Shown in pieces: positions 49,257 to 59,627 of a DNA stretch of 64,000 bases. The stretch comes from Methylohalomonas sp034521715 (lineage in GTDB: Bacteria > Pseudomonadota > Gammaproteobacteria > Methylohalomonadales > Methylohalomonadaceae). A program made the position numbers and the translations under genes. Position 1 is the stretch's first letter. Every line of letters starts with the position of its first letter. The stretch spans positions 248,001 to 312,000 of the forward strand of contig JAXHLY010000001.1 in NCBI GenBank assembly GCA_034521715.1. The letters run 5' to 3'. Under the pieces are notes generated by a model, which was not told where the DNA came from, did no database searches, and saw only the letters and a list, made by a program, of their open reading frames with translations.

Positions 49257-50371
49257 AGCGACTGACGGTGGTACAAACACTGCCGGCCCTGAACATGGGT
49301 GGCGTCGAGCGCGGCACGCTGGAAGTCGCACAAGCATTAGTGAATGCTGGACACCGATCAATCGTTATTGCAGCCAAGGGTCATTTATCCGAACAACTCA
49401 CCGCCGCAGGCAGTGAACACATCGACTGGCCGATCGGCCGCAAGTCGCCATTGACCCTGCGCTTTGTCCCGCGGCTGCGGCGTCTGCTGATCGATGAACA
49501 GGTCGACGTCTTGCACAGCCGCTCACGCCTGCCGGCCTGGATCAGTTACCTTGCCTGGCGCGGCCTGCCGGCCGCCAGCCCGACACACTTCATAACCACC
49601 ATGCACGGCGCCCACAGCGTCAATCGTTACAGCCGCATCATGACCCGCGGCGAGAAAGTGATCGCGGTGTCGGAATTCATTCGCGATCATATTCTTGAGA
49701 ATTATCCTGATACCGATCCACACCGCATTGCCGTTATCCCCCGCGGCGTCGAAGGGGCACAATTTCCATATGGCTATCTGCCTCCCGCCGACTGGCTGAG
49801 CCAGTGGTACGAGCAGCATCCGGCATTGAAAGACGGGCAATTGATCACGCTGCCGGCGCGGCTGACGCGGCGCAAGGGTCACGAAGACTTCATCGGGATC
49901 ATCGCCGGGCTGCGCGAACAGGGCATGAATGTACATGGCCTGATCGTCGGCGGCCGCGATCCCCGGCGCCTGGCATATGCTGACGGCATTGAGGCACAGG
50001 TCAGGCGCATGGGGCTGGACAATGACATCAGTTTCCTCGGTCACCGCGATGACCTGCGTGAAATCATGGCGATTTCCAGTGTGGTGATGGCGCTGTCACG
50101 ACTGCCCGAATCATTCGGCAGAACCGCACTGGAAGCGCTCGGCATGGGCATACCGGTGGTGGGCTATGCCCATGGCGGCACCGCCGAAATACTGCAAAAC
50201 ATTTTTCCGGATGGCGCGGTTGAGCCCGGCAATGTACGGCTGGCGATAGAGCGCGTCGGGGAAATCCTGCAAAAAAACAAAACTGTGCCCGTTACCGGCA
50301 TGTATTCACTCGCGGACATGCTAACCAGTACGCTGGATCTTTATCAGGCCTGCTGCCGCGGCAGTGAATAA
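49253..50371 (+). CDS. Glycosyltransferase family 4 protein
   Basis: An intact protein of 372 residues with a GT-B fold. The N-terminal loop is ALNMGGVERGTLEVAQAL, and VIAVSEFIRDHI and RLTRRKGHEDFI lie in the middle. The nucleotide-sugar site ESFGRTALEALGMGIPVVG has the E-x7-E motif. It transfers a sugar in LPS core or O-antigen assembly; donor and acceptor are unknown. It overlaps the ELM1-like gene (ATGA). Confidence 0.9.
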   Translation: MKRLTVVQTLPALNMGGVERGTLEVAQALVNAGHRSIVIAAKGHLSEQLTAAGSEHIDWPIGRKSPLTLRFVPRLRRLLIDEQVDVLHSRSRLPAWISYLAWRGLPAASPTHFITTMHGAHSVNRYSRIMTRGEKVIAVSEFIRDHILENYPDTDPHRIAVIPRGVEGAQFPYGYLPPADWLSQWYEQHPALKDGQLITLPARLTRRKGHEDFIGIIAGLREQGMNVHGLIVGGRDPRRLAYADGIEAQVRRMGLDNDISFLGHRDDLREIMAISSVVMALSRLPESFGRTALEALGMGIPVVGYAHGGTAEILQNIFPDGAVEPGNVRLAIERVGEILQKNKTVPVTGMYSLADMLTSTLDLYQACCRGSE

Positions 50372-50383
50372 CACCAGGGGATC

Positions 50384-51658
50384 ATGAAAACCGATATGGC
50401 CTCGAAAGCCCTTGCGCGGCTGGCCGGCAACTGGCACTGGCTGCTGGTGCTGTCGGTGCTACCGCTGTTCGCCGACAACGCCTTGTATAACGCGCCCCTG
50501 GCGCTCATGGCACTATTGGCCATCGCCGGTCTCGGCCGGCGGCGGTTCGAAGCAATCAGTCACCATGGCGAACCGCTGTTGTTCTTCGGCCTGTTGTTCG
50601 CGCGCCGGTGGTTGCCGCAAATCCTGGCCCTGCCCGATGCAGTCGACCGGCCGGAAAGCCTACGGGTGGCGCTGACGCAGTTCGGCTACGGGCTTGCGGC
50701 CGTGTTCATCTTTACCCGGGGCGTGGCCACTGCCGCCGATCTGGGCCGTCTGTTGATCGGTATCACGATCGGCGGCGCTGGCCTGGTGCCTGGATGCCCT
50801 GCTGGCACTGGCCGGCGTATGGTCGGTATTCGATCACGACGCCAGGCCGAACATGGTCATGGGGCTGTTGTTCAACAAACAGTCCATCGGCCATATCCTC
50901 GCCGCACTGCTGCCGCTGCTGCTGGAATGCCTGCGCCGCCATGCCTGCGGCAGATTCTGGCCGTGGCTGCTGGTCATCCCGATAGTGGCGGTCATTCTGT
51001 TATCGGGCCGGCGCGTAGCCTGGCTGATGATGCTGCTGTCGGGTGGTGGTTACCTGCTGTATCTCGGGCTTATGGTCCACTCGCTACGCTGGCGCTCGCT
51101 GGCGACGCTAATGATACTGATCTGTACGGTGCCCGTTCTGCTGTATGTGAATTACAGCCCGTTCCAGACGCGGGTCGACAATTCCTTGGGTATGTTCTTC
51201 GGGTGATTACGAGCACATGGATACCGCGACCTCGCACCGTCTCGATATCTGGGTCGTGGCCACCGACGTGGCCCGCGACAACTGGATCAACGGTATCTGG
51301 CCCGCGCGGTTTCCGGCAGGTGTTTCATGATTATGCCGATCCGGAGGATAACTACTGGGTCAAAAGAACCGTGACCCAGCCGCACATGCACCTGCTGGAG
51401 ATCATGGCCGAGACCGGGGCGTTGGGCGTGGCGGGCTATGTCCTGTTCTGGCTGTTGCTGATCCGGCGATTGCGAAACCATCCCCCCGGCAGCGCCTGGG
51501 TGCTGGCGCTGTGCCTATTCACGGCGGTGTTTCCCCTGAACGCACACCTGGCTTTTTACAGTTCCTACTGGGCGGCGTTTTACTGGTGGCTAATCGGCCT
51601 GTTGTTTGCGGCCCTGAAGCTGTCCACACCGACTGCGGCGACCGGCGGACGATCCTAA
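50384..51658 (+). CDS. O-antigen ligase-like membrane protein (several breaks)
   Basis: A polytopic membrane protein of the O-antigen ligase/WaaL (RfaL) superfamily, about 425 residues. Hydrophobic segments begin with WLLVLSVLPLFADNALYNAP. Breaks near 50790, 51205 and 51305 scatter the rest across frames: HILAALLPLLLECLRRH, LLVIPIVAVILLSGRRVAW and PHMHLLEIMAETGALGV. The last segment, with its His, is the conserved periplasmic motif of ligases. It would join O-antigen or other polymer to lipid A core. Its stop overlaps the stop of the convergent gene by two bases. Confidence 0.8.
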   Translation: MKTDMASKALARLAGNWHWLLVLSVLPLFADNALYNAPLALMALLAIAGLGRRRFEAISHHGEPLLFFGLLFARRWLPQILALPDAVDRPESLRVALTQFGYGLAAVFIFTRGVATAADLGRLLIGITIGGAGLVPGCPAGTGRRMVGIRSRRQAEHGHGAVVQQTVHRPYPRRTAAAAAGMPAPPCLRQILAVAAGHPDSGGHSVIGPARSLADDAAVGWWLPAVSRAYGPLATLALAGDANDTDLYGARSAVCELQPVPDAGRQFLGYVLRVITSTWIPRPRTVSISGSWPPTWPATTGSTVSGPRGFRQVFHDYADPEDNYWVKRTVTQPHMHLLEIMAETGALGVAGYVLFWLLLIRRLRNHPPGSAWVLALCLFTAVFPLNAHLAFYSSYWAAFYWWLIGLLFAALKLSTPTAATGGRS

Positions 51659-52370
51659 TATCGATAGTCGGCGATCCACGGCGTTGGTCGCATCCATCGC
51701 AACGATCCCTTCCAGACACCGCGCTCGGCATCGGCCGGCTTGGGGTTGCCGTGAAAGGCGACAATGCGGGCGCCGCGGGGCAGCTTCGGTCTGACAAAAG
51801 GGGCCAGCAGACGCTGCGGCATGCAGTGACGCTTGAAGCTGATACACCACTCGGCCGGCCAGTAGGTCAAACGATCGGCGCCGAGCTGATAGGAGAGAAA
51901 GGCCTGTTCGTTACGATACTCGTTTCGGGCCGCCAGCGGGTCTTCATGGTAACGCTGCAGAATATCCGTGTGGGCACCGACCCGAAAACGATAGACCAGG
52001 AATTGCCGACAATACGATCGGGATGCGTCCAGTTATGAATGATGCAGAACTCACCCGGATGTTCAAAAAAACAGTCAATACTGTCGACAATAATAATATC
52101 AAGATCCAAAAACAGCGCCTCGCCCTCCAGGTCGGCCAGCGGGTAACTGAACGTGCCGAGTTTATACCATGCCTCGTGCTGCAAATGCTCGGGTACCCTG
52201 ACCGCGGGCAGGGGGAAATGCTCTATACCGGTTTCCAGACCGGCGGGATCGTCGGTAAAACAGACAAAGCGGTGCGGCCGGGACAGATTGCGTCCCACCA
52301 TGCGATAAAGCATGTTCACATCATCGGCGCTATAGGCCGTGCCCCACTTCATACAGATAACATTATGCAT
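51655..52370 (-). CDS. Glycosyltransferase-like protein with a DxD motif (break near 51900-52000)
   Basis: About 239 residues. MHNVICMKWGTAYSADDVNM and RPHRFVCFTDDPAGL are typical of GT8-like or related nucleotide-diphospho-sugar enzymes. EALFLDLDIIIVDSID has the metal-binding DxD. After SWSIV the frame changes. The continuation (AEWCISFKRHC, RIVAFHGNPKPADA and IADYRY) gives a normal ending at 51655. It lies downstream of another glycosyltransferase and FkbM on the reverse strand. Donor unknown. Confidence 0.75.
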
Positions 52371-52452
52371 GGCAGAACTCTTGCGGATCGTGTTAGCGGG
52401 CTTGCTCGAACATCATAACAACTTTTGTCATCATCCCGGCAGTAAAGCGCTG

Positions 52453-53299
52453 TCAGCGGTCGAGCCGCTGATGGGTAAAAAGCCCCGGCGCCAGGCCAAT
52501 GCGAAAATCCTGTTGTCGCCACCAGCGGCAGTTCAGTTCCTTTTCTATATCGGGGAAACCGTTTACGGTGCGGCTGCTGGGATGTGCCGCCACCCAGGGC
52601 AGTATTTCATCCAGCACCCAGCGGCGCCGGAACAGTACCGCCTGGTTGGTCCAGGTAAGATGGCGTGATGAAACGATCAGATTGTTATCCGCCGTCCGGG
52701 TAAACACATCGGGAAACAGCATCTCCGGTTGCAGCTCGACATAGGCGGCAATACCCGCCAGCCGCCGGGCCTTGGCCGGGCGCAACAGCCGGCGGACAAA
52801 AGACATGAACGGAGATCCCCGGTCCCGGTTTATCCAGCTCTGCGGGCCGGCCGGATAATAACGCAGGTATTTATCGACCGTGGCAAAATCCTCGCCGGGC
52901 CGGCGCAAATGGCGGAAACGGTAAACAGCCGCGCGTCCCGCATCGATGTCCCGCACCGCTGCGGCAAGCTGTTTCTCCGCGCTGTCCCTGTTCTCGATCA
53001 GCACGCAATCATTTTCGACAAACAGTACATAGTCATCGGACATGCTTTCCAGCAGGGCCTTGACGCCGCCATAGATGCCGCGGTTGCTGCTGTTGCCGGC
53101 CGTATCAAAGCCATATTTTTCCGCAACGGCGCGATCAGAGTCGGTGATCTCCTGGAAAAAAATCTGGCAATGATCGAACAATGAGGGAAAGCCCCGTTCG
53201 GCATAACTCGCGAGCGTATGATCGACGGTCTTCCGGCGCACGCCAGCTAAGCATGCCAAGCCCCAGAGTTACCTGCCCGTCTTTCAGATTAATCGGCAT
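52453..53299 (-). CDS. Glycosyltransferase family 2-like protein (break near 53235)
   Basis: About 282 residues. From ATG 53299 the protein begins MPINLKDGQVTLGLGMLSWR. One indel follows and the sequence continues KTVDHTLASYAERGF. FQEITDSDRAVAEKYGF, SNRGIYGGVKALL and VLFVENDCVLIEN (the acidic metal site) are typical of a group of short glycosyltransferases in surface-polysaccharide clusters. It lies between FkbM and the DxD-type transferase in one reverse transcript. Sugar unknown. Confidence 0.75.
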
Positions 53300-53326
53300 G
53301 TACGGAGATCCCCATGAGGCAACTCG

Positions 53327-54193
53327 TCACGGCCCATCTGCCATTAGTCGGTATATACTGTTCATCCGCAAGCTGTCGGTTTTTACATAGCCAAGCCTGT
53401 ACATGGTCTGGACAAGCGCGGCCCGGCGTTCTTCGTTACTGTTCTCCATAATAATAACTTGTGGCAGCAATGCCCGTGGTGCGTCGGAGAAAAACGGGAC
53501 AAGCGCCTGTTCTTCGGCGCCTTCTATATCTATCTTCAATATATCGACACGCCCGATCTTCTGTCCCCGCAGGGCGTTCAGCAAGGGTGTGCATTCTATC
53601 TTCATAGATTGATCATCGTCTCGCCGTTTCTGGAGGCTGTTGCCTCCCAGATTGGTCGAATCCAGAAACAGATCAAACTCGCCGCTCCTGTCGCTAACCC
53701 CCATGGGCAACAGAGCGATCCCTTCCCCTGCTTTCATGCTGTCGCGATTAATGTTGATATTGAACCGCAATCGCTCGTATGTCGCGGGGCAGGGTTCGAA
53801 GGCGATGATTCTGCCCACGGGCCCGAGCACACTCGCTGCGGTCAGGGTGTATATGCCGACATTGGCGCCGATATCGACAAACACGCCGTCCGGCGGCAGC
53901 TCGTCGACAATTAGCGCCCTTTCTGACGGATCAAAACTTCGGGGCATAAACACGTACTTGCGCTCGGACACATTGTCCCCGAGGCAGGAACGAAGCCTGA
54001 AATTATCAACCATGACATCCAGCGGTGAGCCGGCCAGGATCAACGCCAGTCTGCGTATTGCCAGCGCAAGACGCATCCCCAGCCAGTTCCCGGGGCAGCG
54101 TCGTGTTATGGCTATTAACAAGGCCGTCAGCGGACCGGGCCTATAACGACCAAAAGGGCTGTCTGTGTCCATAAAATGTTCTGGATCGGGCAT
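53327..54193 (-). CDS. FkbM-family methyltransferase
   Basis: An intact protein of 288 residues. The SAM-binding motif VFVDIGANVGIYTL lies near residue 105. IIAFEPCPATYERL and the FkbM signature VDILKIDIEGAE are clear. FkbM enzymes O-methylate sugars and other metabolites; beside glycosyltransferases this one probably methylates a surface glycan. There is no frame break from here to the right end of the window. The ATG at 54172 (MDTDSPFGRY) is an alternative start. Confidence 0.88.
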   Translation of the reverse strand: MPDPEHFMDTDSPFGRYRPGPLTALLIAITRRCPGNWLGMRLALAIRRLALILAGSPLDVMVDNFRLRSCLGDNVSERKYVFMPRSFDPSERALIVDELPPDGVFVDIGANVGIYTLTAASVLGPVGRIIAFEPCPATYERLRFNININRDSMKAGEGIALLPMGVSDRSGEFDLFLDSTNLGGNSLQKRRDDDQSMKIECTPLLNALRGQKIGRVDILKIDIEGAEEQALVPFFSDAPRALLPQVIIMENSNEERRAALVQTMYRLGYVKTDSLRMNSIYRLMADGP

Positions 54194-54244
54194 TGCTTGC
54201 GCTGATCGTCTGGTAAGCCGGTTCTGCGCTTTCTGCGTGCCGGC

Positions 54245-55606
54245 CTATTTGCCAATACAGAAACGCGAAAAGATTTCACCCAATAGATCATCAGCGCTGA
54301 ACTGGCCGGTCAATACCGCCAGTGACTGTTGTGCATGGCGCAGGTTTTCGGCGATCACTTCCAGCGGCTCGTCATTTTTGATCGCCTGCAATGCCCTGTC
54401 GGCATAACCCCGTGCATCCGCCAGGCCACGAACATGCCGTTCCCTGGCGGCGAACAGATCCTCGCCTGCGGGGTTGTAACCCACGCATTCCCTGATCGTC
54501 TCGCGCAGATAATCCAGGCCGTCGCCGATCAGAGCCGAGAGCCCGATCACCGTCGTACCCGTTTCATTGTTTTGCCGGTAGGGCGCCTGCGCCAATCTAT
54601 CGATCTTGTTGTTGACTTCGATCAGCACCGCACCTGCCGCCATTTGCTGGCGCAGTTTCGCCGCCGAGTCGGTATCCGCGATCTGATCATCATGCACCCA
54701 TAACACCACATCGGCCCGCACCAGGGCCAAACCGGCACGGCGTACGCCCTCCTGTTCGATCCGGTCTTCGCTTTCACGCAGACCGGCCGTGTCCGTGAGC
54801 GTAACTTGCAACCCGTCGATCATACAGATTTCACGAACAGGGTCGCGCGTGGTGCCTGGAATATCGGTGACAATGGCGGCTTCGCGTTCGACGAGTTTGT
54901 TGATCAGGCTTGACTTGCCGACATTGGGGCTGCCGACAATGACGACGTCGATACCGCTGCGTAACAGGCGCCCCTGATCTGCCTGTAACTGCAGTTCATC
55001 GATGATCTGCAGTTGTTCCTGCACGGAATATGTCAGGTCAACACCAATCACGGCATCGACATCTTCATCGGGAAAATCCAGTGCGCCTTCGACCCGCACC
55101 CTGAGATCGGTTAACGACTGCTGCAGGCTGTTCACGCGTTGCGAGAAAGCCCCTTCCAGCGAACGCATGGCACTGCGTGCCGCGGCCGCCGAGACACTCT
55201 CGATCAAATCGGCAGTTGCCTCTGCCTGTAAAAGATCGATCCGGTCGTTGAGAAAGGCGCGTTCCGTGAATTCACCGGGCCGCGCCTGCCTGGCGCCCAG
55301 ATCCAGGGCGGCCTGTAGCAGCAGGCGCATGACCACGTCGCCGCCGTGTCCCTGCAATTCAAGAACGTCTTCGCCGGTATAGGAATGCGGCCCCGGAAAG
55401 AACAGGACGATACCGCGATCCAATATCCCGCCGCCGGCATCACGGAAACCGCGGAAACTCGCATGGCGGGGCGGGGGCAGTTCGCCGATCATTTGTCTGG
55501 CGATATGACGGCAGCCGGGCCCGGAAATACGCAGTACACCGATGCCGCTGCGGCCCGGCGGCGTGGCAACCGCCGCGATGGTATCGGACTGGGCGGCCCC
55601 GCTCAT
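54245..55606 (-). CDS. mnmE: tRNA modification GTPase MnmE
   Basis: An intact protein of 453 residues. With MnmG it adds the carboxymethylaminomethyl group to wobble U34 of several tRNAs. The N-terminal THF-binding domain includes DTIAAVATPPGRSGIGVLRISG and SYTGEDVLELQGHGG. The G domain has GSPNVGKSSL, IVTDIPGTTRD, DTAGLRESED and NNKID. The C-terminus ends FCIGK, with the catalytic Cys. It lies 16 bases after yidC. Confidence 0.98.
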   Translation of the reverse strand: MSGAAQSDTIAAVATPPGRSGIGVLRISGPGCRHIARQMIGELPPPRHASFRGFRDAGGGILDRGIVLFFPGPHSYTGEDVLELQGHGGDVVMRLLLQAALDLGARQARPGEFTERAFLNDRIDLLQAEATADLIESVSAAAARSAMRSLEGAFSQRVNSLQQSLTDLRVRVEGALDFPDEDVDAVIGVDLTYSVQEQLQIIDELQLQADQGRLLRSGIDVVIVGSPNVGKSSLINKLVEREAAIVTDIPGTTRDPVREICMIDGLQVTLTDTAGLRESEDRIEQEGVRRAGLALVRADVVLWVHDDQIADTDSAAKLRQQMAAGAVLIEVNNKIDRLAQAPYRQNNETGTTVIGLSALIGDGLDYLRETIRECVGYNPAGEDLFAARERHVRGLADARGYADRALQAIKNDEPLEVIAENLRHAQQSLAVLTGQFSADDLLGEIFSRFCIGK

Positions 55607-55622
55607 GGTTAATGCCGCGCCC

Positions 55623-57308
55623 CTAGTCGGCGCCTTCGCGTTCCAGGTTGCGGGTGATCAGCCACTGCTGGGCAATGGACAGGATGTTGTTGACGACCCA
55701 GTAAAGCACCAGCCCGGCGGGGAAAAAGGCAAAAAACACGGTAAACACCACCGGCAGCGACATCATGATCTTCTCCTGGACCGGGTCCACAGGCGCCGGG
55801 TTCAGCTTCTGCTGAATAAACATAGTGACACCCATTACCAATGGCAACACGAACCACGGATCGGGAATGGAGAGATCCTTTATCCAGAGAATAAACGGTG
55901 CCTGACGCAGCTCCACGCTTTCCAGCAGCACCCAGTACAAGGCGATAAATACCGGGATCTGTACCAGGATCGGCAGGCAGCCGCCGAGCGGATTGATCTT
56001 CTCGGTCTTGTACAAATCCATCATGGCCTGGTTCAGGCGCTGTTTGTCGTCGGCGTAACGTTCACGCAACGCCATCAGGCGTGGTTGAACCTTGCGCATC
56101 CTGGCCATGGAGCGGTAGCCGGCCGCGGACAATTTATAGAAGACGATCTTGATCAGCAGCGTCAGCAGGATAATTGCCCAGCCCCAGTTGCCGGTCAGGG
56201 CATGAAACTTTTCCAGTCCCCAGAACAGTGGTTTGGAAATAAACCACAATATGCCGTAATCAACGGTCAGTTCCAGGCTTGGTGCCAGCGTCTCCAGGCG
56301 GTGCTGTTCCTTGGGTCCGATATACAAACGGTGTGCCAGCGTGCCTGTCGCGCCCGGCTCAATATCGGCCGGCGGCGTTGTCGTGCCGATGACATAGCGC
56401 GTATCGTCGCTGTTGCGATTAATAACCGAGGTGTAATAGCGGTAGCTGGCTTCCGGATCCGACGGCAACAGGGCGGAGACGAAATAATGCTGCAGCATGG
56501 CCGCCCAACCATTGGTTATCTCGCGTTCGAGTTTCTGATCGCGTATATCGCCGAAATCGATCTTTTCATAACGGCTGTCAGGGCTCGACAGGGCCGCGCC
56601 GGTATAGGTATAGATCAGACGCGCGCCGCCGCCATCCGGATCGTTGCGCTGTAATTGTCCATAAGCCCAGCCGCGCCAGGGGGAGTCTGAACCATTGCGC
56701 ACTTCATAACGGACATCGATCTCGTAGCTGCCGCGCTGAAAAATATAGACCTTGTCTATCCCGACGCCCGTTTCACCACGCCACTTAAGCCGGACCTCGA
56801 GCGTGTCCTCCCTTTCGGTGAGCCGGTAGCGGGTCTGCTCCGGCTCGTAAAGCGTTTTGTGGCTGGGCGCGTCCCTTTCACTCAGAATCCCGCCCTGGGC
56901 GACATAAAAAAGTGGTGCGGAATCGTCCGTCATCATGACAAACGGCTGATCCGGCTTGTTCACCGATACCGGGTAATTCAGTAAACGGACTTCGCCAAGA
57001 TTGCCGCCGAGGGTGTTAATGGCGATATCGTAAACATCGGTGGTCACACGAACCACTTCCCCGCCGCCGGTTCTGGCGGCCGGGGCCTCCGGGCGACGGC
57101 TGGCGGACTCCTCCGGCATGGACGGGATGGCCTCGGCTCTGTCATCGCCTGTATCTACCGGGGCGGCCGCCGGCATGTCGGCAGGAGAGGTGTCGCGCGT
57201 CAGTTCGGTGGAATCCGGTGCCGGCGCGTAATCCTGCTGCCAGGTCTGCCAGATCATGGTTGAAACCAGGCCGAAGGCGATCAGTAAGATGAAGCGTTTA
57301 ATATCCAT
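55623..57308 (-). CDS. yidC: Membrane protein insertase YidC
   Basis: An intact protein of 561 residues. The N-terminal membrane helix (FILLIAFGLVSTMIWQTW) is followed by a Pro/Ala-rich linker and a large periplasmic domain (about residues 80-340) with YTYTGAALSSPDSRYEKIDF. The five-helix insertase core has YKLSAAGYRSMARM, NPLGGCLPILVQIPVFIALYW and MFIQQKLNPAP. It inserts membrane proteins alone or with SecYEG. rnpA is 40 bases upstream; no yidD lies between, although it usually does. Confidence 0.98.
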   Translation of the reverse strand: MDIKRFILLIAFGLVSTMIWQTWQQDYAPAPDSTELTRDTSPADMPAAAPVDTGDDRAEAIPSMPEESASRRPEAPAARTGGGEVVRVTTDVYDIAINTLGGNLGEVRLLNYPVSVNKPDQPFVMMTDDSAPLFYVAQGGILSERDAPSHKTLYEPEQTRYRLTEREDTLEVRLKWRGETGVGIDKVYIFQRGSYEIDVRYEVRNGSDSPWRGWAYGQLQRNDPDGGGARLIYTYTGAALSSPDSRYEKIDFGDIRDQKLEREITNGWAAMLQHYFVSALLPSDPEASYRYYTSVINRNSDDTRYVIGTTTPPADIEPGATGTLAHRLYIGPKEQHRLETLAPSLELTVDYGILWFISKPLFWGLEKFHALTGNWGWAIILLTLLIKIVFYKLSAAGYRSMARMRKVQPRLMALRERYADDKQRLNQAMMDLYKTEKINPLGGCLPILVQIPVFIALYWVLLESVELRQAPFILWIKDLSIPDPWFVLPLVMGVTMFIQQKLNPAPVDPVQEKIMMSLPVVFTVFFAFFPAGLVLYWVVNNILSIAQQWLITRNLEREGAD

Positions 57309-57348
57309 AATTTCCCAAACTGTCGCGGAAAACCCGCCCCGGTTGTCC

Positions 57349-57714
57349 TCAGACCCCGGTTTTCAGCCGCTGCTGCCGGTCCCAGTGCGCCCTGAGTGAC
57401 TGAAACAGCGCCTGGTTATCAGTCCTGGAGAGATTTGATCGGGCCAGCACTACCAGATCCAGGCCGCTCAGGCTTTGCTGATGCTGACGGAAGCTTTCCC
57501 GGATAATACGCTTGATGCGATTGCGGGCGGCAGCCCGGGGTATTTTGCTGCGCGCAATGGCCAGGCCGAGTCGTGCGTGCTCTAGATGATTGTCCCGGGC
57601 CAGTACCAGCAGGTGGTCGTCCGCGGAGCGACGCGCCTTGCTGAATACGCGCTGGTAGTCGCCGGGGCTGGTCAGCCGCCGGCTGCGGTCAAACTGTTCT
57701 GTCCCGGCGCCCAC
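57349..57714 (-). CDS. rnpA: Ribonuclease P protein component
   Basis: An intact protein of 121 residues from a GTG start at 57714. The RNP motif region ARNRIKRIIRESFRQHQ and the front FDRSRRLTSPGDYQRVF are characteristic. It binds the RNase P RNA for tRNA 5' maturation. Its gene lies 26 bases downstream of rpmH, the universal order next to dnaA. Confidence 0.97.
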   Translation of the reverse strand: MGAGTEQFDRSRRLTSPGDYQRVFSKARRSADDHLLVLARDNHLEHARLGLAIARSKIPRAAARNRIKRIIRESFRQHQQSLSGLDLVVLARSNLSRTDNQALFQSLRAHWDRQQRLKTGV

Positions 57715-57740
57715 TCAGCAGACACGCCTGCCACACCGTT

Positions 57741-57875
57741 TCAGGCAGACAGCCGTTTACGGCCCTTGGCGCGCCGGGCATTGATAATGACGCGGCCCGC
57801 CCTGGTCTTCATGCGGGCGCGAAAACCGTGGGCTCGTGCGCGTTTGAGATTGCTTGGCTGATATGTTCTTTTCAT
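57741..57875 (-). CDS. rpmH: 50S ribosomal protein bL34
   Basis: An intact protein of 44 residues, MKRTYQPSNLKRARAHGF and onward, extremely basic. First gene of the rpmH-rnpA-yidC-mnmE transcript. It faces dnaA across a 210-base intergenic region. Confidence 0.98.
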   Translation of the reverse strand: MKRTYQPSNLKRARAHGFRARMKTRAGRVIINARRAKGRKRLSA

Positions 57876-58085
57876 GTTTGCCTGTCCGGCGCCGGACGGG
57901 AATTCCGCCTGCGGAAAAAGGCGAGATGATACTGTCAGGAAAAAACCGTTGTCAATCAATACTCAAACTTGGCGGGTCTGAAAACGTCTCGGCAGGGTGT
58001 AGATAAGCACCTCTGTCAGGTATACACTCATTCTCCCTTCTGCATTCACACACGAATAACTTTAAAGTCTTGGGGTCCATGCGCG
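57876..58085. promoter_or_regulatory. rpmH/dnaA divergent intergenic region
   Basis: Carries promoters for both directions. A near-match DnaA box (TGTAGATAA, 57998-58006, one mismatch to the consensus read on the reverse strand) suggests dnaA autoregulation. It also has an inverted repeat CCGGCGCCGG near 57887. AT content is lower than in the dnaA-dnaN gap. Confidence 0.5.
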
Positions 58086-59432
<1,347 letters not shown>

Positions 59433-59443
59433 TGGCTATAAGC

Positions 59444-59452
59444 TGTGGATAA
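59444..59452 (-). promoter_or_regulatory. DnaA box (perfect)
   Basis: Forward strand TGTGGATAA, reverse complement TTATCCACA, the strongest R1-type match. Ten bases after the dnaA stop region. Confidence 0.85.
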
Positions 59453-59522
59453 CCTACCCTGTTTATGAAAAGCGCTTTTTATACAACATTGATAAACAGC
59501 CAAAACCCATGTGGGACGCAGC

Positions 59523-59531
59523 TTATCAACA
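59523..59531 (+). promoter_or_regulatory. DnaA box (one mismatch)
   Basis: TTATCAACA, one mismatch to TTATNCACA. Adjacent to the A/T-rich run. Confidence 0.6.
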
Positions 59532-59577
59532 GACAATTTTTTATTATAGCTTATTGATTTAGAAAAGAAAATAAAAA

Positions 59578-59586
59578 TTATACACA
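59578..59586 (+). promoter_or_regulatory. DnaA box (perfect consensus)
   Basis: TTATACACA, full match to TTATNCACA, at the right edge of the A/T-rich run and ~12 bases before a TATAAT hexamer for dnaN. Confidence 0.8.
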
Positions 59587-59627
59587 GAGTAGAGCGGTAT
59601 AATAATAACAGTAACAGGTATATATAC

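Larger units (their letters stand above)
59433..59627. other. Probable oriC between dnaA and dnaN
   Basis: A 195-base gap, the most AT-rich in the window, with DnaA boxes at 59444-59452 (reverse, TTATCCACA), 59523-59531 (TTATCAACA, one mismatch) and 59578-59586 (TTATACACA). An A/T-rich run (59534-59580) between the last two boxes would be the unwinding element. The replicative gene set dnaA-dnaN-recF-gyrB and the divergent rpmH side support an origin here. A -10-like TATAAT (59598-59603) precedes dnaN. Confidence 0.75.
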
